DNA from: an uncultured Clostridia bacterium
Lineage (GTDB): Bacteria; Bacillota; Clostridia; Lachnospirales; Anaerotignaceae
Assembly: GCA_910583755.1 (NCBI GenBank)
Contig: CAJTZO010000009.1
Location: 1 to 64,000 of the forward strand
Direction of reading: 5' to 3'
Length of the DNA stretch: 64,000 nt
The translations under genes and the position numbers were made by a program. The number at the start of each line of letters is the position of its first letter. Position 1 is the first letter of the stretch. The notes under the pieces were generated by a model. It saw only the letters and a list, made by a program, of their open reading frames with translations, searched no databases and had not been told where the DNA came from. Positions 57,311 through 64,000 of the stretch are shown here, piece after piece.

Positions 57311-59284
57311 TTACCATTTAATATAAATAAATGGAGCATTATGATATGTCTTTTTGAAAATATCATAATATTGTCCTTTTAAACGATACGCCATTTCCAT
57401 TTCTGCATCAAATAAATAGGTTGTCCCATCCATTCCAATTTCTATCCAGCCGTGAGGTGCATAATTATGTCCAATGGTACCGATAGCAGTTTGTGCATCA
57501 TATCCAATTTGTTTTGCTAAATAATAATATAATGCTGCAAAACTATAGCAATTTCCTTTGTTTGTTTCTAGCATAGGAATAGCATACTCTGCTTCCCAGC
57601 CAACCTCTCCCTTAGAAACAAAAGGACGTTTTAAATAACGATAATTGTCTCTGATATAATTATGTAAGGTGTGAAGTTTTTCTTCTTGTGTCATGCTTTC
57701 ATCTGTTTGTGTTCTTACAATTTCAGAAAGTTTTTCATCCAGTATCGGATAGCCTGTTGTATAATATCCATTTTCGTTAAAAGTAAAGTTTCCAACAGTT
57801 TTATTTCTTGCTAGATGTCCATTTTCTTCAATGCAAAATAGAGTACCATTCTTGGAGTAAAGTCCGGGTGCAATGTCAAGTCCTTCTTTTTGGAAAGAAG
57901 TCCAAGTCTCTGTGGCATCTGTTTTTTGATATTCATGGACAACAGATGATTCTAAAATGTCATAATATGCCCAGTGGGTAGAAGGTACATCAAAAAATTC
58001 CTTGACTGTATCTGCGTTGTCAATAGTGTTTTTATCGCCTGTTCGATGTAATACTTTATTGAGAATAACAGCAACATCTTGTCTTTTTATGGTATCATCT
58101 GGAAAGATATTTTCCTGCGGATTTATCCAGCCTTTTTGTGCTGCATTACAAATGGCGGAAAATGCCCAATGTTGTGCAGAAACATCAACAAATGTTTGTG
58201 TTTCGGTTGTATCAGAAGGATAAATTCTATTTAATATTGTTAAAAATTCTGCTCTTGTCATTTCGCTATCTGGCTCAAAATTTTCTCCATATCCTTCTAC
58301 TAATCCCATTGTTGCCAAAGTGCATACTGGATTCGCATACCATTGGTCAGCAGAAACGTCAGAAAATGTTTTATTTGGCTGTGGTTTTTGTTTTAACAAC
58401 GTATATAATATTTGGCAGGCTTCTGCTCTTGTTAAAGCCTTTTCTGGATAAAAGTTTCCATTGCTTCCATTCATATATGGAATATGTTTTTCTGTTTCCA
58501 ATATATCTGATTGTGGAGTAAGTTGTTCAGATTGTTCATAAACAGCAAAATAAGCGGCATTTTTTAATGTAACTTGTTTTGCAAGTTCTACCATTTCATC
58601 ATCCGCATTTTTCCAAGCAATAATTTGTTTTCCTTCTTTATTTTGGGTTGGTATGTTTTGAGGCAATTCTCCTGTTTTTGTATATTCTCTAATAATTTCA
58701 TTGTTACCTAAATCATATAAAATTTGACAGTCTTGTATTTCTTTCCAAACAGCATATAATGTAATGGTTTGTTCTTCTGTTTCGAACAATTTTTCTGTTG
58801 TAATATGTTCTTCTCTTTGAAATAAAGGCTCCGTGGCATCCTGTTTGGTGCTCCAGCCCATAAAAACAAACCCTTGTTTTGTGATGTCAGGGTCTTCTAT
58901 AAACATAAATACATCACCGCTTGCAAGAGTGATACCTTCTGGTGCAGTTCCTTCAGCACCATTACTGTCAAATAAAATTGTTTTTAGTTCAGAGTGATTT
59001 TGTGGTTTATTTTGTTCCACAGTATCTTGTATTTCAGAAGGCACTTCTACATCTTCTGACTGTGTTTCTGAAGGTGTTTGTAAGTCTTCCTCTTGTGTTT
59101 TGATATCTTCTGATAAGGAAGGCATTTCTTCGTCTTCCAATGGTAAAGAAGTATTTGCTTGTTCTGTTTCTAAATCTTGTGTAATAACAGGTATTTCTGT
59201 TTCCTTTGCACTTGCTGTAACATGTAAAATGCTACTTCCCATTGATAATGTTAAAAACAAAGCAAAGGCTTTTTTTGTTTTCAT
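57311..59284 (-). CDS. S-layer homology protein with transglutaminase-like domain
   Basis: A 657-residue exported protein. The order is: signal peptide (about 1-27); an acidic Glu/Thr/Ser-rich linker (30-95); a Listeria-Bacteroides (InlB B-type) repeat around 100-185 (ILFDSNGAEG, MGWSTKQDATEP, ITLYAVW); three SLH domains (about 265-460) for attachment to secondary wall polymer; and a C-terminal transglutaminase-like domain with Cys in KGNCYSFAALYYY, His in APHGWIEIG and Asp in LFDAEME. It could crosslink or cleave wall proteins. It leads the operon with the MBOAT and DHHW genes. Confidence 0.9.
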   Translation of the reverse strand: MKTKKAFALFLTLSMGSSILHVTASAKETEIPVITQDLETEQANTSLPLEDEEMPSLSEDIKTQEEDLQTPSETQSEDVEVPSEIQDTVEQNKPQNHSELKTILFDSNGAEGTAPEGITLASGDVFMFIEDPDITKQGFVFMGWSTKQDATEPLFQREEHITTEKLFETEEQTITLYAVWKEIQDCQILYDLGNNEIIREYTKTGELPQNIPTQNKEGKQIIAWKNADDEMVELAKQVTLKNAAYFAVYEQSEQLTPQSDILETEKHIPYMNGSNGNFYPEKALTRAEACQILYTLLKQKPQPNKTFSDVSADQWYANPVCTLATMGLVEGYGENFEPDSEMTRAEFLTILNRIYPSDTTETQTFVDVSAQHWAFSAICNAAQKGWINPQENIFPDDTIKRQDVAVILNKVLHRTGDKNTIDNADTVKEFFDVPSTHWAYYDILESSVVHEYQKTDATETWTSFQKEGLDIAPGLYSKNGTLFCIEENGHLARNKTVGNFTFNENGYYTTGYPILDEKLSEIVRTQTDESMTQEEKLHTLHNYIRDNYRYLKRPFVSKGEVGWEAEYAIPMLETNKGNCYSFAALYYYLAKQIGYDAQTAIGTIGHNYAPHGWIEIGMDGTTYLFDAEMEMAYRLKGQYYDIFKKTYHNAPFIYIKW

Positions 59285-59365
59285 GCCACATTTCCCCCTT
59301 TTCCCCTTTTTTGACAAAAATAAAAAGTATCATATAGAGATTTTCTCATTGATACATGCATTTGT

Positions 59366-59394
59366 ATTATACAATTATCTACAAATTCTGTCAA
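59366..59394 (-). promoter_or_regulatory. Consensus promoter of the SLH-MBOAT-DHHW operon
   Basis: The minus strand reads TTGACA (59389-59394), a 17-nt spacer and TATAAT (59366-59371). Both hexamers are perfect. The predicted start is about 75 nt upstream of the SLH gene. Confidence 0.9.
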
Positions 59395-59547
59395 TATTTT
59401 CATCATATTTAATGAAAACGAAAATAAGAAAAGAGAAAGAGATTTGTAAGATATGTAAGATATTGTTTTAAGAAAAAGTGGAAAATTTTGTGTTTTCTGT
59501 CACATTCTTTTATGTATTAATATAATGTATAGAATAGAATATTTTTG

Positions 59548-59575
59548 TACCATAAGCTACCAAATATGGTATAAT
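59548..59575 (+). promoter_or_regulatory. Extended -10 promoter with overlapping inverted repeat
   Basis: An extended -10 reads TGGTATAAT (59567-59575). A perfect 7-bp inverted repeat TACCATA (59548-59554) / TATGGTA (59565-59571) overlaps it, so a repressor bound there would occlude the promoter. The antiporter gene starts 157 nt downstream; the leader in between holds nothing else recognisable. The rest of 59395-59547 is AT-rich and featureless. Confidence 0.55.
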
Positions 59576-59731
59576 ACAAAAACGCCTTAGTATTTTTAAA
59601 TGATTGTAGGGAAAAATTATTTGTAGAGGGAATAAAAATTTTAATAAATGTTATGGGTTTTGCTCATACGAATTAGCAGGTTCTGCAAACATACAAAAAA
59701 GAAGCAGAATAGGATAAAGGGAGGAGAAAAA

Positions 59732-60901
59732 ATGGAATCCTATGATTTTTTATTTGTATTAGCGATTATCTTACTATCGACAAAAATTTTTGGCTTGTTA
59801 TCGGAAAAGGTACATATGCCACAGGTAGTAGGAGCTTTAACAGTTGGTATTTTATTAGGACCGGGCTGTTTGAATGTTTTGCATGAAACAGATTTTTTGA
59901 TGAAATCAGCAGAAATTGGTGTTGTATTACTGATGTTTCAAGCAGGATTGGATACAGATTTTGAGGAGTTGAAAAAAACTGGAAAAGCTTCTTTTATTAT
60001 TGCTTTAATTGGTGTTATTGTACCATTTTTAGGTGGAACAATCGTTTATTTATTATTTTTCCAAACTTCAGAAATGACACCAATAGAGTTTTTACGTGCT
60101 TGTTTTGTAGGTGTTATTTTGACTGCAACATCTGTTAGCATTTCTGTAGAAACATTAAAAGAGATGGGAAAATTAAAAGGAAAAGTGGGCACCTCCATAC
60201 TAGGGGCTGCTATCATTGATGATATTTTAGGTATTATTGTGTTAACCATTATCACAGGTGTTACTTCTCCGGAAAAAAGTGGAATTGCTTTTGTGCTATT
60301 AAAAATTTTGTTGTTTTTTATTTTTGTTGGCATTTGTACCTTTGTGATTCAACAAATTATAAAACGTTTTCCAAACATCTATCCAACAGGAAAACGGCGC
60401 ACTGCAATTTATTCCATTGCATTTTGCTTTCTTATGGCATATTGTTCAGAGGTGCTTTTTGGAGTTGCAGATATTACAGGTGCTTATTTTGCAGGGCTCA
60501 TTCTTTGTAATTCTGGAGAAATTAGAAATTATGTGGTCAGAAGAATCACAATTACAGCCTATATGTTTTTCACACCTATTTTCTTTGCAAGTATTGGTAT
60601 GAAAACAGTATTAAGCGGAATGACATCCTCATTGTTACTTTTTTCGATTATTTTGTTGATAATCGCTATCTTATCAAAAATTGTTGGTTGTGGATTGGGT
60701 GCAAAAATGTGTGGGTATGAAAACCATGAGGCGCTTTCTGTCGGAATTGGTATGGTATCACGTGGGGAAGTAGCATTAATTGTGGCGCAAAAAGGTTCAC
60801 AAGCAGGACTAATTTCGCAGGATATGTTTCCCGCTATTATATTTGTTGTTATTGTTACAGTACTGCTTACACCTATTTTATTAAAAGTACAGATGAAATA
60901 A
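59732..60901 (+). CDS. CPA2 family cation/proton antiporter
   Basis: A 389-residue, roughly twelve-helix antiporter of the KefB/NapA type. It begins MESYDFLFVLAIILLSTKIFGLLSEKVHMPQVVGALTVGILLGP and has the paired aspartates of electrogenic CPA2 members in GAAIIDDILGIIVL. It lacks the C-terminal TrkA-N domain of KefB/KefC, so nucleotide gating is absent. The start at 59732 follows AAAGGGAGGAGAAAAA; the frame is open earlier without a site. A strong terminator follows. Confidence 0.93.
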   Translation: MESYDFLFVLAIILLSTKIFGLLSEKVHMPQVVGALTVGILLGPGCLNVLHETDFLMKSAEIGVVLLMFQAGLDTDFEELKKTGKASFIIALIGVIVPFLGGTIVYLLFFQTSEMTPIEFLRACFVGVILTATSVSISVETLKEMGKLKGKVGTSILGAAIIDDILGIIVLTIITGVTSPEKSGIAFVLLKILLFFIFVGICTFVIQQIIKRFPNIYPTGKRRTAIYSIAFCFLMAYCSEVLFGVADITGAYFAGLILCNSGEIRNYVVRRITITAYMFFTPIFFASIGMKTVLSGMTSSLLLFSIILLIIAILSKIVGCGLGAKMCGYENHEALSVGIGMVSRGEVALIVAQKGSQAGLISQDMFPAIIFVVIVTVLLTPILLKVQMK

Positions 60902-60972
60902 TTGGATAGGAAATACAACTAAGGTGATTTTTTAAGAAAATAAAGTTTCTACTTAAGTTTTTTTGATGAACT

Positions 60973-61008
60973 AACTGACGCTTTTGGAAAGGAAAGCGTC
61001 AGTTTTTT
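60973..61008 (+). terminator. Terminator after the antiporter
   Basis: A perfect 12-bp stem AACTGACGCTTT (60973-60984) / AAAGCGTCAGTT (60993-61004) with an 8-nt loop, followed by TTTT (61005-61008). Confidence 0.92.
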
Positions 61009-61057
61009 ATTTTCATAAAAAAAGGGGAATCGGATATACTGTAAAAAGGTGATGTTC

Positions 61058-61969
61058 ATGTTTTATGTGTTTTTAGATGGAAAAGTAAAGAGAAAAGAAA
61101 AAATGGAGGATAATCTAAAGGATAAAAAAGGGATTGCTATGTTTCATCAAGAGCAATGGCAGGAAATAGCGCAAAAGTATCAGATTCATTATACTCCTTC
61201 ACAGGAAATTTCAAAATATGCTTATTATGAATGTTTTGATGGATTTGATTTTATTTGTATTAATGCTATTGATTATCAAAACTTATATGGAGGACAAAGA
61301 CGAGTTTTATTTTGTTTGCAAAAAGAGTTTTATTTTATTTTTTCTGATGAGCCGGCAAAATGGAAAAAAGTAATAGAAACCACAATCGAAAATTTAGGAG
61401 AAAAAAATACAATCCATAAGGTTCTTTTAGAATTTATTACAAAATTGATAGGAAGTGATATTTCTGTTTTTGATGACTTAGAAAAAGAAATTGTGGAGTT
61501 GGAACAAGCCTTAATTACAGAACAAAAAAAAGATTGTGTAAAAGAAATTATTTCTTTACGGAAAAAATTAATGATATTAAAGAAATATTATGAGCAAATA
61601 TTAGATGTGTTGGAAGGTTTGTCAGAAAATGAAAATGATATTTTTGATGAAACCACAATAAAATATTTTGATAGACTACAAAGAAAAACAGAAAGATACT
61701 ATGAAAATGTTTTAAATTTAAGGGAATCTGTTACACAGGTAAGAGAGTCTTATCAAGCACAAGTGGATATTAATTTGAATTATACTATGAAAATATTTAC
61801 AGTGATTACCACAATATTTTTGCCTTTGACATTGATTGTAGGTTGGTATGGTATGAATTTTGAAATGCCAGAATATCATTGGAATCATAGCTATGCGATG
61901 GTAATTGGTTTATCTGTAGGTGTGGTATTGGCTGGAGTAGCGTTTTTTAAAAAAAAGGGCTGGTTTTAA
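61058..61969 (+). CDS. CorA family magnesium transporter
   Basis: A 303-residue divalent cation channel. A long cytoplasmic N-terminal region with coiled-coil helices (about 140-235) leads to two C-terminal membrane helices. The CorA signature YGMNF follows the first helix (TTIFLPLTLIVGWYGMNF), and the loop is NFEMPEYHWNHSYA. Of three in-frame starts, the ATG at 61058 has the best spacing to AAAGGTG. The substrate is Mg2+ or a related metal. It lies between a terminator and an unrelated gene, probably transcribed alone. Confidence 0.93.
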   Translation: MFYVFLDGKVKRKEKMEDNLKDKKGIAMFHQEQWQEIAQKYQIHYTPSQEISKYAYYECFDGFDFICINAIDYQNLYGGQRRVLFCLQKEFYFIFSDEPAKWKKVIETTIENLGEKNTIHKVLLEFITKLIGSDISVFDDLEKEIVELEQALITEQKKDCVKEIISLRKKLMILKKYYEQILDVLEGLSENENDIFDETTIKYFDRLQRKTERYYENVLNLRESVTQVRESYQAQVDINLNYTMKIFTVITTIFLPLTLIVGWYGMNFEMPEYHWNHSYAMVIGLSVGVVLAGVAFFKKKGWF

Positions 61970-62145
61970 TTTATTTTTTTGACAGTTGAAATCAATTTTA
62001 TTCAAAAGCTGTAAGATGACATAACATTGTATCATGCCTTGTCATATCTTGCGACAAAAAAAGTTGTATCTCCACTTGTTTTTCGATATTGTTTTAGTAT
62101 CACTTTGTAAGAAAGAAAAATACAAAAGCATAAGGAGGAGAAGTT

Positions 62146-62736
62146 GTGAGTTTTACAACATTTCAAAAAAAACCCAAAAAGCAAGATATTATTAAGGAAA
62201 ATATAGAGGAACAAAAATATTTTTTTTTGGAAAGAGCAGAAAAATTAGAAAATTCTTTTTATGAATCTTTTTTTGAGCATTCCATTGAAAATGCTGTGGC
62301 AGATGCCTATGAAATTTTTTTGGAAACAAAAACAGAATATAATTATTTTGAACAACAACTGAAGGCATTAGATAAAGAAAGAGGCAGAAGGTTTTTAAAA
62401 TTAATAGCAATTTATCATAGCATACGTCTTTCTCGTATTAAAAGAAGAAAATTACGATGGAGAGAAATGAAACGAAATTTATATTATGTGTTTCAACTCA
62501 ATGAGACAGAAAAAAAATTAGCAGATGTGTTATATGGCTGTGCCAAAAGTGGAGAAAGCTGTTTTTCTGATTTGTTTGCAAAAACAACTGCAAGGTATGT
62601 GTTTGGTTCTTTAACACTTTCTCCTTTTTCATTGGCATTTATAGAAAATTTTTGCTATAATTCATTTAACAGTTTTATGGCTTCTTTTACAAAATACCTC
62701 TCGGTAAATGTAAGATTAAAAAGAGCAGCCAGCTGA
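62146..62736 (+). CDS. Hypothetical protein upstream of addA
   Basis: A 196-residue basic, largely helical protein of unknown family. It starts with GTG after GGAGGAGAAGTT. The N-terminal half is charged and coiled-coil-like (FFLERAEKLENSFYESFFEH), the middle is Arg/Lys-rich (RLSRIKRRKLRWREMKRN), and the C-terminal part carries weak hydrophobic stretches (SLTLSPFSLAFIENFCYNSF). No signal peptide. It lies 24 bases upstream of addA and is probably co-transcribed. It is not AddB, which is about 1,100 residues. Confidence 0.6.
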   Translation: MSFTTFQKKPKKQDIIKENIEEQKYFFLERAEKLENSFYESFFEHSIENAVADAYEIFLETKTEYNYFEQQLKALDKERGRRFLKLIAIYHSIRLSRIKRRKLRWREMKRNLYYVFQLNETEKKLADVLYGCAKSGESCFSDLFAKTTARYVFGSLTLSPFSLAFIENFCYNSFNSFMASFTKYLSVNVRLKRAAS

Positions 62737-62760
62737 TTTTTTTAAATGAGGTGATGGCAA

Positions 62761-64000
62761 ATGCAGACAAAAGAAAAGTGGACAAAAGAACAACAAAAAG
62801 CCATTGATACAAGAAATTGTAATTTATTGGTTTCTGCCGCCGCAGGTTCTGGAAAAACAGCAGTATTAGTAGAACGAATTATTTCTATGATAACAGACAG
62901 CAAAAATCCCATAGATGTAGATAAACTTTTAGTTGTAACATTTACCAATGCGGCAGCATCTGAAATGAAGCAAAGAATCGGTGATGCGATTGCCAAACAG
63001 TTAGAAGTTCAGCCATTTAATGAACATCTTCAAAACCAGTTAACAAATTTAAGTAGAGCAGATATTAAAACAATTCATTCTTTTTGTTTGCAGGTTGTAA
63101 GAGAAAATTACTATACCCTTGGTATTGACCCTATGATGAGGACAGCAGATGAAACAGAGGTAAAATTGTTACAACAGGAGGTAATCTCTGATTTATTTGA
63201 GGAACTATATGGTATGGAACCGAATACAGAATTTTGTAATTTAGTAGAACTATTTGCAAATGATACAAAGGATGATAAATTAAAAAAAATAATATTAGAT
63301 ATTTATGAATTTTTGTTAGGCTGTCCAGAGCCTTTAAAATGGCTCTATGATAAAATAGAAGCATTTCATTTGTCTGAACAAAAAACAATAGAAGATACCA
63401 TTTGGGCAAGCATATTGCGAAAAAAAATGATAGAAGAACTTAATATAATAGACAATGATTTAAAAAAAGCTTTGTTACTTGCGCAAGATGGAATTGGTTT
63501 TGAAAAATATGAACAAAGTTTACAAAAAGAATGTGAAATGGTGGAAAACTGCAAAAAAGTATGTTCTCTGCCTTTTCGTGATGTGCAAAAAATGATAAAT
63601 AGTGTAGTTTTTGGTAGACCAGCTTATAAAGGGGATGAGATAGAAAGAAAAGAGGAAATTATTGATTTAAGAGATAAAGCAAAAAAAGCCTTTGATAATC
63701 TGAAAAAAACAATTTTTCCTTATTCTATCGAAATCATGGAGGAGCAGATAAAACGATTATACCCTATCATGAAATCTTTGGGAACTGTAGTAGAAAAGTT
63801 TATGAAAAGGTATCAAGAGATAAAAAAGGAAAAAAGAATCTTAGATTTTGGAGATTATGAACATTTTTGTCTGGAAATTCTTTTCAAGCAACAAGAAGAC
63901 TATATGGAACCTTCTGAAGTTGCAAGAGAATTACAACAAAAATATCAAGAAGTGTTTGTTGACGAATATCAAGACAGTAACTTAATCCAAGAAATGATAT
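62761..64000 (+). CDS. addA: AddA helicase-nuclease subunit, truncated by the window end
   Basis: The first 413 codons of the AddAB double-strand-break repair helicase-nuclease. It begins MQTKEKWTKEQQKAIDTRNCN and shows the UvrD-type Walker A SAAAGSGKTAVLVERI (about 27-42), motif Ia VTFTNAAASEMKQRI, motif Ic IKTIHSFCLQVVRENYYTLGIDP, and near the right edge the Walker B box VDEYQDSN. GAGGTGATGGCAA precedes the ATG. The C-terminal nuclease domain lies outside. addB is not immediately upstream as it usually is. Confidence 0.95.
   Translation, partial: MQTKEKWTKEQQKAIDTRNCNLLVSAAAGSGKTAVLVERIISMITDSKNPIDVDKLLVVTFTNAAASEMKQRIGDAIAKQLEVQPFNEHLQNQLTNLSRADIKTIHSFCLQVVRENYYTLGIDPMMRTADETEVKLLQQEVISDLFEELYGMEPNTEFCNLVELFANDTKDDKLKKIILDIYEFLLGCPEPLKWLYDKIEAFHLSEQKTIEDTIWASILRKKMIEELNIIDNDLKKALLLAQDGIGFEKYEQSLQKECEMVENCKKVCSLPFRDVQKMINSVVFGRPAYKGDEIERKEEIIDLRDKAKKAFDNLKKTIFPYSIEIMEEQIKRLYPIMKSLGTVVEKFMKRYQEIKKEKRILDFGDYEHFCLEILFKQQEDYMEPSEVARELQQKYQEVFVDEYQDSNLIQEMI

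Overview
The window is about 64 kb of low-GC DNA (roughly one third G+C by eye) from a spore-forming Clostridia-type Firmicute, most likely of the Lachnospirales. The evidence is: the S10-spc-alpha ribosomal protein cluster with rpsD between rpsK and rpoA; the Bacillus-type neighbourhood ecfA1-ecfA2-ecfT-truA-rplM-rpsI; T-box leaders; a ZTP riboswitch; an L17 with a large internal insertion; an archaeal-type ProRS; S-layer homology domains; and a Cys-rich protein behind a sigma-K-like promoter. The species cannot be named from sequence alone.

Layout. 1-4.6 kb: rpsI and rplM behind an L13-type leader, then truA and the ECF transporter module, all on the minus strand. 4.7-7.3 kb: three plus-strand accessory genes (a secreted stalk-domain protein and a tandem pair of paralogues, the second apparently missing its start) inserted where rplQ and ecfA1 are neighbours in Bacillus. 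7.3-23.4 kb: the ribosomal protein/RNA polymerase alpha/SecY/Adk/Map/IF1 cluster, rpsJ to rplQ, minus strand, with one consensus-like promoter and a ~250-nt leader. 24.3-25.4 kb: Cys/Asn-rich probable spore-surface protein. 25.5-36.3 kb: translation genes, each with its own leader: leuS (unassigned attenuator), proS (T-box), infC-rpmI-rplT (L20-type leader, AUU start) and thrS (T-box, with a small coiled-coil gene between leader and thrS), plus a TetR/flavodoxin-ferredoxin/DUF2461 operon. 36.3-45.4 kb: amino-acid ABC transporter, ClC channel, two-component system, a patch of phage-like gene debris and a CDF metal exporter. 45.8-53.8 kb: DUF2156/GNAT pair, Nudix hydrolase, MutY, PurH behind a ZTP riboswitch, a DHFR-like reductase and a MATE exporter. 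53.9-59.3 kb: a repetitive lipoprotein and a surface operon (SLH/transglutaminase protein, MBOAT O-acyltransferase, DHHW/AlgX-like protein). 59.7-64 kb: CPA2 antiporter, CorA, an unknown protein and the start of addA.

The most novel signal is a dispersed non-coding element of about 160-220 bp. It has roughly 15-bp terminal inverted repeats (CAGTCTGTCAATAAA / CAGCTTGTCAAAAAA), a chain of internal hairpins, and imperfect direct repeats of 20-28 bp flanking three copies, which look like long target-site duplications. All four clear copies lie in the same orientation just downstream of minus-strand genes; degenerate pieces sit elsewhere, including inside the spc ribosomal operon. It looks like a MITE family that may also act as 3'-UTR hairpins.

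Other highlights are a threonine T-box whose first gene is a coiled-coil protein, the leuS attenuator, and the co-transcribed SLH-transglutaminase/MBOAT/DHHW set. All functional calls come from reading the sequence; no database search was run.
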